Below, one piece after another: positions 35,385 to 46,916 of a stretch of DNA of 64,000 bases. Origin of the DNA: Apium graveolens. Taxonomy: Eukaryota; Streptophyta; Magnoliopsida; Apiales; Apiaceae. Position numbers and translations under genes: made by a program. The notes beneath the pieces are model-generated. The model saw only the letters and a list, made by a program, of their open reading frames with translations. It ran no database searches and was not told where the DNA came from. The DNA lies in contig NC_133650.1 in NCBI RefSeq assembly GCF_009905375.1, positions 68,379,648 to 68,443,647 on the forward strand, in the 5' to 3' direction. The number at the start of each line of letters is the position of its first letter. The stretch's first letter is position 1.

Positions 35385-37564
35385 CTTAGATTTCTCATCC
35401 CGAGGCCTAGTAGGAAAACTATTAGAACCCATCTTCTACTAGCTTTAAAATTGTCTGCCGATGAGGCCCAACCACTAAGGCCTAAGGCTCGTCTACGTCT
35501 TCGAGACTTCGTGAATAAGACATCTTCCCGGCCGAGGATAACCCTCTACTACCAGCTATTTCTCTTGTCCGCGGATGGAGGTATAGCCATAGTTCACCCC
35601 TTATGTACGACGCATCCTTGTCCCCCCGAATAAGGAGCCCCTACTAGATTGCTGAACAAGTGATCCCAAGATTTTGGGTGCAAAGTGCAGGATACTCTAA
35701 AGTCTCCCAACAAGGACACCCGTTAACTACAGAGATAGAGCTCCCAAAGCAAACACCAGTGTTCACCCCACATCCCCATTGAGGACACTCATTGAATATA
35801 GGAGGAGGCCTTCCGTCCGGGCATACCCCTGGAGGTCTCTGACCACAGACACCGCCTTCCTGTGGTTGCATTACAAAAAGGAATTTTTTAATAGAGCACC
35901 TGCAACAAATATTTTAGTAGTAATAATAATCTTCTTCCCTCTTGAAGTATCCAAAGAATTCGTTTAAGCAATATAATGAAGTTCCCTCTCAAGCTAATCT
36001 TTTCAATGAGGGTGCGCCCTAACATTTTTATGTGTTGGTGCCACCTTGTATAATTTGTCATACTCTTCTCTGCTCATCAATCGAGGGCGCACCCTCTCCT
36101 CTAGGGAAGCTAGAACTTTTAGGTCAAGGCGCTCCTTATCATTCATGTTACCTCTTGACACATAGGGCGTGTCCTAACTTTATGGGAAGTTAGGGCCTTC
36201 TATGTTTTATTTCCATTAGGGTGAGCCCTATTGTTTAGGATATCCTTTGTTACTATCTTAAGAGGGTGCACCCTTTCCCCTTTAGGAAAATGGGAAGAAC
36301 CCTTATTCTTCCTTAGATTGCAATACTTTCGATCCAATTCTACTCAATTAACCTGACTTTGACCCGGATAATTCTTGCACCATATTTTGGGCATAACAGG
36401 AACAAACTTGAAAAATTGATGGACCAATATATGTGGCTGAGCCAAAGCCAATTTGATAAGAAATTGGATACTTTATAATATTACAGATCACTTTGTTATA
36501 GTACTTGCATATTAGTTGGATTTTAGTTAAGATGGATCCGATATTCCAATTATATTTGCGAAACACGTCACATCAGTGTAATCTAAGGTCAAAAGGTTAA
36601 AACTGATAGTCATAATTCAAAGTACACGCTTCCTCTTTCACTGATGTGCACTTTGAATAGCAGTACTAAGCTGTTGTGAATTACGATTTATAATTCAAGT
36701 AGTACTCACATTATTAACAGGGAAAGTGACGGGCTTTGATTACACAACTGGGAATAGAAACTTTCAATATAAATAGAATTGATGTGAAAAAATAACTGTA
36801 AAATGCTGTTATTTAAAAGTTTTTTCAACCTACTTTGCTTTTGTAGAAAGAGCATTGCGTGTTGTGTGAAGTGAACTCGATAATCCGAGTGTCATTTGGC
36901 TATTTAGGATCTTTCTTTTCTACAACACTTGAGGTGGTGTGTTTCAGTATCATTCTTTTTGCGATAACTGTATATCCTTGCGTGTCATCTGATTCATGAG
37001 ATTTGGCCCATAAATTGGAATGTGAAAGATGTGTTAATAAATTTTATCTTTAAATTTCAATCATATTTCTATTAATCGAATTGATTTTTGAGTCCGCTGG
37101 CTACAACTACAGGTATGTGAGGATTCATATGTTATATCAAACATGATCTTATGGCTCCAGTTGTTCATCCTTATTTGAAACTTGATAATCGGAACATATG
37201 GGCATTGTTGGTGTTAGTTTCTGAAGGGGTTCTAATCCTGTCTTTTAAAGCCAATATGTGTCTAGGGAGCCAGACAAGGAATAGAACATTCTACGGAAAC
37301 TACTCACTCATCATAAAGTAAAGCATTCAACTGCAATCCCTTTTCTGTAAATTATCTAAATTTTTCTATATATTATCTAAATTGCAGAAGTCATTTTTGT
37401 GCAAATCATATGTATTGCAACATTTCTTCTTAGTTCGGAATTGATACTAAATAATAATGAATCATATGTAATTTATTCTTACTTAGGCTTTAAATATTAC
37501 TGAACCATATGCAATTTTCTCTCAGAGCTTTGTTTGGAATACCTTCTCTAACGTAGGAGGATGT
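35385..37564. other. Region without recognisable genes; dyad-box cluster inside
   Basis: No frame in this stretch matches a protein I know. The longest minus-strand frame (35644-35871, 75 codons, rich in Cys and Pro) has no signal peptide and no family resemblance. Between 36008 and 36275 lie five copies of a palindromic AGGGTGCRCCCT-type box. From 36350 to 37560 the sequence is AT-rich, without repeats I can assign. It may be an old, unnamed repeat. Confidence 0.5.
36008..36275. repeat. Cluster of five palindromic GGGTGCRCCC-type boxes
   Basis: Boxes: GAGGGTGCGCCCT (36008), GAGGGCGCACCCTC (36083), TAGGGCGTGTCCTA (36163), TAGGGTGAGCCCTA (36217) and GAGGGTGCACCCTT (36262). Each has dyad symmetry. 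Spacings are about 75, 80, 54 and 45 bp. AGGGAAG/GGGAAGTTAG-like text follows several boxes, so these may be diverged tandem units. Confidence 0.6.
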
Positions 37565-40150
37565 TCATAACATATCAAGGGTGTGATGAGTGCGAGAAGA
37601 ACATATGATCACGATGAGGACTGCATGGTCACGCTGTTGAGGAAATATGAAGGCATGTTCATGCCGCTGGATTGCATGGCCATGTCAAAAGTGGAAAAAA
37701 CAACATTAGCTTTTTGGTGGCTAGATGGAAGATATTGCATACTCTTGCTAAAAGCTGCATGATCACGCTACTTTTAATTATTATTTTATTTTAATTCGAG
37801 TTTACTTTTATTTTTTATAGGATCTATTATCCTATATAAATAATTATTTGACGTAAGCTATAGAACAATTTTTTTTGTAATTAAACTCTAAGAGTTTTTA
37901 TTTTATTTTTTATAGGATCTATTATCCTATATAAACAATTGTTTGACGTAAGCTATAGAACAATTTTTTATTGAAATTAAATCCTAAGAGTTTTTATTTT
38001 TATTTTTCTTGTGGATTCAAGAAAACTCTTGTGGATTCAAGGTATCAAAGGATTTTTCATGTAAGAGTTCTTGCGAGGATTAGCGTTTGCTTCTCCTATG
38101 CTTTCATGATGCGTCAGAGTACACCACAGCAGGTTATATCCCATCTTTTCGTTAATTGATTCATTATGGGAAAATCAATTACCAAAAAAGATCTTTAAGA
38201 GATTACGATGGCTTTAACTGCGGCTTTGAAGGTTTTCACAAAATGAGTGGACACGTTGCCAAACCGAGTGGAAAATATTAGCAAGCAACGTAGAGGTGAA
38301 AGAGAAGATCGGAATAGAGTCCCTTGAGGTGGGGAAAATTATGTGGGTGAGAATTCTGTCTTGGCGTCAAATCTGGGTAATCAACTCAATGATATTGTAT
38401 CGGCCGATATAGCATTATTTTATGAGCCTCTTGGAGTTAATGAATTTTTGAATTGGTATATTGATGTTGATAAATATTTTGATGTTATGGGTGTTCCTGA
38501 GAGTAAGCAGGTGAAAATGGTGGCTATCAGGTTAAAGAGTGTTGCTTCTATATGGTGGAATAAACTTGGTATGCAAATGGAGAAACAAATAAAATGACCC
38601 CTTAAAACATGACGGAAGATGAAAGAATTGATTACGAGAGGTTTTTACCGGAGGGATATGAGTCTAAGATTCATGGTGATCGTTAAAAAGGGGATAATTC
38701 GGCTCAATATTATGAACCTGATCATGTTGACAATGTGTTTGATAAAAGTTCTCAATCAAAACTGGGAAGCTTGTTAAATTTTGGAGATAAAGAAGTGACT
38801 GAATTTGATAATACAAAAAACTTGAAAGATATGGAAATAGTTAAAGATGTGTGCGAGATTACAAGTTCTGAAAATTATATGTCTACTGATTCGTTAAGAG
38901 TGGATGAGGTAAACAAAATAAGAAATGATGATGATCTACAAGAGCACAAGAAAAAAACATTAAGGATATTTATAAAGATGAGAGTGATGAGGATGATGAA
39001 CTACAACTTAAAGGCGTACATGAAAAGTCCTTGGACATTTATAAATCTGTAGGTGATCTTCAACCTCAAAGTTTAGTTCCATCGTTGTATAAGGTGAGTC
39101 TCTGTACTTCTTAAATTGTGACAAATTATGAATATCATGAGAACTTTTATTTGAGAAAGATGATTGGTGAAATCAAATTGCCTCAATAAATTTATATCGC
39201 AATAAATAATATTATTTGAAATAAATCAGTGATTGTGACTATCGTAAGTGAAATTTTTAAGATTGACATTGCTAGCTTCAGGTACAAAGGTACTACAGTT
39301 TTTGATAATTTTATGTGGAATCGTATGAGTTAGTAATGGGTAGGCCATGTCAGTTTGATTTGAATTTAGGGAGAAAACAATTGACAATGATGGAAAGTAT
39401 GTTTTGTATCCATTTTAGGATAGGCTTGCCCCTCTTTTGAATATGTAATGTTTGTTCCTGTAAATACTGGGTGTAAAGAAGTTGAAGCTGGTTTCAGTTC
39501 TAAGTCGGTAATGGTTAACAAAAACATGGTTGGTTTAACTCAAATGTTGTTTCCAAAATTTGTTAATCCTGAGAAGGAGTTCAGGTACAAAGTTTCAATA
39601 AGGTTGTTGCCTTTAAAAGAACCACCATGGCGAGATAAACAGCAAGTCGACGTAATTGTTATTCTAGATAAGAATTTGAGATCGAGTTTTTTTGAAGTGC
39701 AGGAGTCTGATGTAGGAGGATTTTTGGAACGTATCAAGGGTGTGATGGGTGCGAGAAGAGAAAATATATGATTATGATGAGGACTGCATGGTCACGCTCT
39801 TGAGAATAAATGATAGCATGTTCACACCGCTGGATTACATGGCTATGCCCAAAGTGGAAAAAACAACAATAGGTTTTTGGTGGCCAGATGGAAGACATTG
39901 GATGCTCTTGCTGCTGCATGATCACGCTGCTTTTAATTATTAATTTATTTTAATTAAGAATTTACTTTTATTTTATCCAATATAAATAATTGTTTGATGT
40001 AAGCAATGGAACAATCTTTTATTGAAATTAAAGCTAACAGTTTTTCTCTTTATTTTTCTTGTCGATTCAGGAAAACTTTTGTGGATTCAAGATTTGTCTT
40101 GTGAATTTAAGGTATCAAAGGATTTCTTGCGCTTACTTCTTTTACGCTTC
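37565..40150 (+). mobile_element. Small gag-only LTR-retrotransposon derivative
   Basis: Two similar direct repeats, about 37565-38110 and 39725-40150, flank 1.6 kb with a gag-like frame. The repeats share, in order, TATCAAGGGTGTGATG, GACTGCATGGTCACGCT, CATGATCACGCT, a CAATATAAATAATTGTTTGA-like segment and TGGATTCAAG. The first repeat is longer because a block of about 90 bp with AGGATCTATTATCCTATATA is duplicated (about 37817 and 37909). After the first repeat TGCGTCAGAGT (38109-38119) resembles a degenerate tRNA-Met primer site. The exact LTR ends are uncertain because the TG/CA ends have decayed. No full pol is present. Confidence 0.5.
38343..38597 (+). pseudogene. Ty3/gypsy gag fragment
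   Basis: An 84-codon frame. Residues 26-75 (LFYEPLGVNEFLNWYIDVDK, YFDVMGVPESKQVKMVAIRL, KSVASIWWN) match the gypsy gag pattern of a F-G-x-L-xPEEFLDWL-type start, V-P-E-xxKVKLVAxRL and A-x-xWW. A stop follows QIK, and the later part of gag is missing or frameshifted; the 38735-39052 frame (acidic, Lys-rich) may be a remnant of the linker. Around 39325-39400, VMGRPCQFDLNLGRK resembles the end of a gypsy protease region (LGRPWQFDxxxxHDGR). Gag packages element RNA; this one is not functional. Confidence 0.62.
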
Positions 40151-40589
40151 CGTGACATAGAGCTCAAAATATTGGGGTAATTGATTACATATTCTATTAC
40201 TATTTCCTTTTAATGTTTTGTACACATAGAGAGTCAGACATACACACATGCAGACAAACAAGCATGGCAAAACCAAGTGTAGGTCAAAGATACGCGATAG
40301 CATGGCTTTTGTTATAGACCGGGAATCACCTGAAAGCTGTTTTTTGCTACTTTACTATCTTGCAAGGCCTTGCTCTCTTGCTGAATTTTTTCGAGTAAAA
40401 TGTCTCATATATTAAAAGTTTGAAACATAGATATTCTATGTCACGAAAGCCTGCAATACCAAAACCACTGGTTTTAAGCTTAGAAATTACCTCATTTGTT
40501 CAGGTACATACTCTACATGGAAAGTAGTCTAAAATGGAAATTTTTTAGATTAGTCTACGCCAAGCTTAGGGCAATGGATGCTAGGGATG
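40151..40589. other. AT-rich stretch without gene
   Basis: No protein match, repeat or RNA gene seen. It may be part of the intron or upstream region of the RGLG relic that follows, but I recognise no exon of that gene here. Confidence 0.5.
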
Positions 40590-41300
40590 TACGCCGTTCG
40601 AATCGGATCGGATCGGTTTTGGGATAAAAATTGAACCAAACCGCGAAAAGCGGTTTTAGAAAATTGTCATCCGCAACCGCAAAATGCGGTTACGATTAAC
40701 CGCGTCAGTTGCGGTTGCGAATTTGTGTTTATTGCGGATCGGTTTGCGGTTCAACCACTTATTTTAAAATAATTAATAATTTGCAAAAAAATAAATTCGG
40801 AATATTAATAAATTCAAGTTTAAGTTACGTGATAAATTTACATTCAAAAATAAAATACAAACTAATTCTCCGTGTGGAGCAAGGATATTAAAAACATACA
40901 AAAATATGGAGGTGAGAGAAAAGAAAAAAGAAATTGATAAAAATAAAATTACATGTTAATTATATTTTTTATTTATTTTTGTTATATATCTTATAATGAT
41001 TGTGAATTTTATTAACCAAGTCTTAACATTAATCTAAGATTAGTTAATAAATGTGTATATTTATTAATTTATATGATATCAACTATATTTTTGGAAATAT
41101 ATTTTATTATAAATATATGTTGCGAATTGCGGTTGCGATTTTGCGATTTTCAAGAATTTAAAACTGCATCCAAACCGCGAATTAGCGGTTTTTAAAATTT
41201 AAATCCACAACCAATCCGCGTTTCGCGATTATCCGCAAAATGCGGTTCGGTTGCGAGTGGTTGAACGGTTGGATGCGGTTGAGCGGTTTGGCATAACTTT
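40590..41300. repeat. GCGGTT/AACCGC-rich repeat, possibly a hAT-type non-autonomous element
   Basis: Starts with TAGGGATGTACGCCGTTCG, followed by GATCGGATCGGTT, which resembles the ends of plant hAT-type elements. Both flanks (40600-40765 and 41120-41290) are dense in GCGGTT and its complement around an AT-rich centre, so the two flanks can fold back on each other in many registers. I see no clean terminal inverted repeat at the right end and no clear 8-bp duplication, so the class is a guess. It lies just before a relic RGLG exon, within what would be the intron. Confidence 0.45.
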
Positions 41301-41321
41301 GTGGTTTTTTTTAATTTAGAG

Positions 41322-41350
41322 TACAATAGTCGAAGAGGAAACGTGCCTCC
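41322..41350 (+). pseudogene. RGLG-like ubiquitin ligase relic, exon start (left of copia)
   Basis: After a T-rich intron end (TTTTTTTTAATTTAG, 41307-41321) the sequence codes YNSRRGNVPP, like the segment after the von Willebrand A domain in plant RGLG proteins (GRRxGNVP). The exon is cut at 41350 by the copia element and resumes at 47581 after the CCTCC target duplication. Too short to assign alone; the call depends on the right-hand part. Confidence 0.6.
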
Positions 41351-42010
41351 TGTGAATACAATCTGCGATTAATACATATAAATCAAATAAGTGTGTGCGT
41401 GAGTAAACGAAATCAAACAGAGAAAGGAAGAATATAACCAAATGGAAATCCTCGAGTCCAGTTGAAAATGTCTCCTTAAAGCTATTTCACCTCTCACCGT
41501 ATGTGCGAGTCGATAGCCTCCCAGGATAAAACGAGATACCAGTATAATCGATAGATCGAATATACTCTCAGCGAACTTGAACTAAGCCCGAGAACTACCA
41601 CCGGAGTATTGGAAAATTTAAGACTGAAGAGACCGAGAATGAAAGAGAGGACTCTTATTCCCTTGACTTAATAAAACTGATGCCCTAAGACTCTATTTAT
41701 AAAGAGAGGCTTGAAAGGACTTGTTTTTATTTTCGATGTGGTACATGGTATTTATAAGAAAAACTAAGGAATAGGTTTGTGCTACTCTCGATGTGGTACA
41801 AAACCACTTTTCATATTAAAAGGTAAAACTTTGGAACATCAGTTCTCATTCACCTTTTACTCATTTTGAGCGTGTAAATATGCGTTGGAATCCCCTCGAA
41901 GAGGAGAATACGTTCCAATAAATACACACCACTAACACATAATGTGTCTCACTCATATAGAGTCTCAAAATGATTCACAACTTAGTCTAAAATACTAAGT
42001 TTGTCCAACA
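41351..42010 (-). repeat. 3' LTR of the Ty1/copia element
   Basis: 660 bp. Plus strand starts TGTGAATACAATCTGCG and ends GTTTGTCCAACA; CCTCC precedes it. The polypurine tract lies on its right. Confidence 0.95.
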
Positions 42011-42019
42011 ATCCCCCAC
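42011..42019 (-). promoter_or_regulatory. Polypurine tract of the Ty1/copia element
   Basis: The minus strand reads GTGGGGGAT immediately before the LTR start TGTTGGAC. Confidence 0.8.
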
Positions 42020-42650
42020 GAATGAGATTGATGGTCCAGTAGCACACACCACATAGACAGATAGATGCGGAGCTTGACTTGGTGATAGTTCCGGCGGTCA
42101 GATATAGCATACGATAGGTAGAGAATGCTCCTTGAACCTTCGCTCGAATAAGTATATCGACTTTACTAGTAGACAGTATGACGCGATGTCCTTGAACTGT
42201 TCGACCGTTTGTGTAAAAGATGACATACTCATCACTATATCTTTCCTGACTCATTCAGTTCTCATGAACTCATTCAGTTCTCATGATTATGTCCATTTTG
42301 GCCATGGAACATCGTCCTGGTTCTGCAGGAGTTTTTAAAGAATTGTGCCTTGCAATTCTCCTTTGAAGCGGCCCCACTTCTCTCCCACATAGGTGATCTT
42401 TATCTTATAGAGTAACCCGCATTTACTCAACTGAATTCCATGCGTTCACTCCTAAACTCCATGTATTCATCAAAGATCATTAAAAGCTCAAAGCTTAACC
42501 TCGTACCTTACGGGTCTCACTGTTTCCTCATCATAGGAACAGGCCAGGGGTTACCCCCACAGTGATTTGGTCATCATGATTTAGTTGTCCCATTGAACCA
42601 AGTTCTTGGGATCTCCGATCAGCAATGGTTGTGTGTCCACCATGATGCCG
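42020..42650 (-). other. Untranslated 3' internal region of the Ty1/copia element
   Basis: About 630 bp between the end of the RNase H domain and the polypurine tract. The frame at 41982-42254 runs across the tract and LTR and has no protein likeness. Confidence 0.6.
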
Positions 42651-45600
42651 TTAAGCAATAGGCTTAAGGCCCATCCCTCTCGATGATTTCTCAACCACTT
42701 CTTTTGATAACCCTTTGGTTAGTGGATCCGCGATATTATGTTTTGACGGTATATAGTCAATAGTGATAATTCCGGTTGAGATCAATTGTCTAATGGAAGT
42801 GTGTCGTCCTCGTATATGACGAGACTTTCCATTATACATCGTGCTCTGCGCTCTGCCAATAGCGGATTGACTATCACAATGAATCCCTATTGCAATTACA
42901 GGCTTTGGCCATCTTGGAATATCCTCCAGAAACTGACGTAGATATTCAGCCTCTTCGGCGCATTTATCTAGTTTTGTTTTGAGGATTTCCATGATATTGC
43001 CGCTCCAGCTAATGTAAACACATAGCCGCTCGTAGACTTAAGTGCTTTCTTGCTAGATATCCAATTTGCGTCAGTATATCCTTCTAATACTGCTGTGTAT
43101 CTGCCATAGTGCAGTCCATAGTCTCGATTTCCCCTCAAGTACCTTAGTACCCTTATGATCGCTTTCCAGTGATCAGCTCCCGGATTACTCGTAAACCTAC
43201 TCAACTTGCTAATTGAGTATGCAATGTCTGGTCTTGTACAGCTCATGAGGTACATCAGACTACCAATTATCCTCGAGTATTCCAATTGGGAAACAGCTAC
43301 ACCTTTGTTCTTGGATAGGTGCAAAGTCATATCCACAGGTGTCCTAGCTTTCTCAAAGTCATCCTTAAGAAACTTCTCAAGGATCTTGTCAATATAATGT
43401 GGTTGACTTAATGCGAGACCCTCTGATGTTCTAGAAATTTGAATTCCCAGAATTACATTTGCTAGTCCCATGTCTTTCATGTCGAATCTTGATTTCAACA
43501 TGTCCTTGGTAGATTTGATCACTTTATCATTGCTTCCGGCAATAAGTAGATCATCTACATATAGCGTCATCATGACATAGCCACTCTCGTTATCCTTGTA
43601 ATAGGCACAACTATCACATTCATTGATTTTGAAGCCATTAGCCAGCACGACCTCGTCAAATTTTTCATGCCATTTCACAGGCGCTTACTTCAAACCATAC
43701 AATGATTTCACCAATCTACAAACTTTCCTTTCTTGTCCTGGGACAACAAACCCTTCAGGTTGTTCCATATAGATTTCCTCATCTATGTCCCCATTTAGGA
43801 AGGCTGTTTTCACATCCATTTGATGTATAGTTAGATTACGCATTGCAGCAATAGCAAACATCATCCTTATGGACGTTATTCTCATTACAGGAGAATATGT
43901 ATCAAAATAATCAAGGCATTTTTGTTGCTTGTATCCTTTAATCACAAGTCTGGCCTTATACTTATCAATAGTGCCATCAGTTTTCAACTTCTTCTTGAAA
44001 ACCCACTTGCTACCTAATGGTTTGCAACCAGTTGGCAAGTCCACTAGTTCCCAAGTATGATTCTGCATAATTGAATCAACTTCATTCTTGATGGCCTCTT
44101 TCCACATAGGTCCATCAGGTGAGGTAATCGCCTCCTTATAGGTTTTTGGGTCACCTTCTTCGAGCAAATAGGTCATAAAATCAGACCCATAGGATTTCTC
44201 CGTTCGTTATCTTTTGCTCCTTCTCACTACCCCCACATTTTCGTCTTCACTTTCGTCACTCTCATTATCGTCATCTACAGACTCATGAGATCGTTTAGAC
44301 GTCGTAGGTTGTTGGTTTCCTGGATTACAGGGAAATATCGTCTCAAAGAATGAGACATTCCTTGATTCCATAATGGTATTCTTTTGAATATCAGGAATCT
44401 TGGATTCATGAACAAGAAACCGATATGCAGTACTATGTGGAGGATATCCGATGAAAATACAATCCACAGTCTTAGGACCTATCTTCACCTTCTTCGGTGT
44501 AGGGATGAGTACCTTTGCAAGGCACCCCCAAACTTTCAGGTGTTGGTAACTTGGTTTCTTTTTCTTCCACATTTCATAAGGACTTACATCCTTATTCTTG
44601 CGCATCGTAATATTTAAAATATTATTTGCTCTTAAGATGGCTTCTCCCCACATCGATTGTGGAAGCCCAGAGCTTAACAACATCGCATTCATCATTTCAT
44701 TCAGAGTGCGATTCTTCCTTTCAGCCACACCATTTGACTGAGGGGAGTATGGTGCAGTGACCTCATGGATTATACCATGTTGTGAACAGAATTCTCCAAA
44801 TGGTTCAACATATTCACCTCCACGATCACTTCGTATCGTTTTGATTTTCTCAGTCTGTTGTTTCTCAACTTCTTCCTTATAGATTTTAAATTTATCTATA
44901 GCTTCGTCTTTGCTTTTCAACAAATATACATGGCAGTATTTTGTACAATCATCAATGAATGTAATAAAATACTTGTTTCCTCCTCTTGTTGGAACGAATT
45001 TTAAATCACATATGTCGCTATGTATTAGGTCTAGCACTTTGGTGTTCCTTTCCACACGTTTAAATGATGATCTCGTTAATTTTGCCTCAACACAAGTCTC
45101 ACACTTATGTTTTGAATCGATAGTAAGTTTAGGTATGTATTCTTTTGCACTTAAACGTTGTAAAGTGTCATAATTTACATGTCCTAATCTAGCATGCCAT
45201 AAATTAGGAGACTCAAACAAGTAAGCAGAAGAATTCTTCATTTCATTATCGTCCTTAACGGACATTACATTGAGCTTAAAAAGCCCATCGGTTAAATAAC
45301 CCTTGCCTACAAACATACCACTCTTAGACAAAATTACTTTATCTGACTCTATTACAATGCGAAAGCCATGTTTACTCAACAGAGAACCAGACACAAGGTT
45401 CTTGCGAATATCAGGCACATAAAGTACATTCTTCAAAGTCAGATTCTTCCCAGAGGTTATCTTCAGGATCACCGTGCCTTCACCCTCAATGGTAGAAGTT
45501 GCTGAATTCCCCATGTAGAGCTTCTCACCAGCATCAGAAGCTTTGAGGCTAGAGAAAATCACCTTGTCTGAGCAAACATGCCTAGTAGCACCAGTATCAA

Positions 45601-46840
45601 TCCACCATTCACGTTGATTAGAACCGACCAGGTTCAATTCAGAGACCGTAACACAGAGGTCTATATCACCCATATCCTTGGAGATATTCTCTACCATATT
45701 TGCTTCTTTCTTCTTGTCGGGCTTCTTGGGCTTCTTGCAGTTAGAAGACCTTTGACCAACTTTATCACAGTTGTAGCACTTCCCCTGAAATTTCGACTTC
45801 GAAATCCCTCCTTTGGGTGCCAGCTTTGCCCCTTTACTAGAATTAGTCTTCTTGGGCTTGGAGCTTTGAGCGTGCTCCACCATGTTTGCCTTCTCAGTGG
45901 CAACATTAACTTTCTTCTCGGACCCTCTGTTGTCTTCTTCAATACGAAGTCTAACAATAAGATCCTCCATAGACATCTCCTTTCGCTTGTGCTTAAGGTA
46001 GTTCTTAAAATCTTTCCATCCAGGTGGAAGCTTTTCAATAACAGCAGCAACTTGGAAAGACTCACTTATGACCATTCCCTCAGCATGAATGTCATGAATG
46101 ATCACCTGCAGTTCCTGCACCTGACTGACCACAGTCTTAGAGTCTGCCATCTTATAATCAAGAAAGCGGCCAACAATCCACTTCTTTGCCCCAGCATCCT
46201 CAGTTTTATACTTATGGTCAAGTGACTCTCATAAGACCTTAGCTGTTGGCTTCGCGCTGTATACGTTATACAACGAGTCAGACAAACAATTTAACACATA
46301 GTTCCGACAGATGTAGTCGGAGTGCTTCCAAGCATCAGCAGCATACACAGTCTGCATGTTACTCTCAGCAGTGAACAACGGTGGTTCTTCCTTAAGGAAG
46401 CGATCCATATGCAACGTGGTCAGATAAAAGTGCATCTTTTGTTGCCAACGTTTAAAGTTCGTTCCGTTGAACTTCTCAGGTTTTTCAGCATGTGCAGCAG
46501 GCACAGTTGGCATAACAGGTGCAACAGGCACCACAGGTGGAACAGATGGTACGTGTGTTTGTACTACAGGTGTATGCACACCAGTAGGCACCGCAGGTAT
46601 GATCGGAGGAGTGAATCCTGCCGATATCTGTCCAAGAGGAACACTAAACTGTCCAATGACAGTGTGTCCCACAGGCACAAGTCCCGAAGGCACATGTCCA
46701 ACAGGCGTTTGACCCCCATCAGATCGTACGATCCGTGCGTTAGGGTTAATCGGCTGCTGGTGAACCCCATCAGATCCAGTGATCTATGCGTTGGGATCAG
46801 CCGTCATGTTCATCGAATCGTTCACAGTTTGGTTCTCCAT
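42651..46840 (-). pseudogene. Ty1/copia gag-pol polyprotein, with four stops and a small RNase H deletion
   Basis: Start chosen at 46840 (MENQTVNDS), because the frame runs from there into gag. Gag core: KPEKFNGTNFKRWQQKMHFY; knuckle [14 protein letters not shown], whose His is replaced by Gln. Protease DTGATRHVC (near 45590). Integrase HHCC with GHVNYDTLQ and CETCVEAK; acidic triad D in HSDICD, D in RSDRGGEY and E in [11 protein letters not shown] has YVDDLLIAG (near 43560), intact. Stops: after DPNA (near 46785), after AKVL (near 46230), after RRSKR (near 44204) and after SLYGLK (43686-43688); each is one transition from a sense codon. In RNase H about 45 bp between WKSSKQ and DKCAEEAEYL (near 42985) is missing with a frame change, removing the conserved STxEAE segment. 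The enzyme set is therefore defective. Confidence 0.94.
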
Positions 46841-46916
46841 CGATCTGTTACTCAACAAAACAAGCAGATACAGATGTATCAGTCACAGATGTATATAAAA
46901 TAAATAGCTTTAAGAT

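Noticed and set aside
35644..35871. Cys/Pro-rich 75-codon minus-strand frame
   Set aside because: The cysteine content suggested a small secreted peptide, but there is no signal peptide and no regular spacing; probably a chance opening in GC-richer sequence.
36008..36275. CRISPR-like array from the regularly spaced boxes
   Set aside because: Boxes are short, imperfect and unevenly spaced in plant DNA; no cas genes.
45578..46225. 215-codon plus-strand frame
   Set aside because: Antisense shadow of the copia gag/protease gene, which has clear motifs on the minus strand.
46322..46903. 193-codon plus-strand frame rich in Arg/His/Ser
   Set aside because: Antisense of the Pro/Val-rich copia gag N-terminus.
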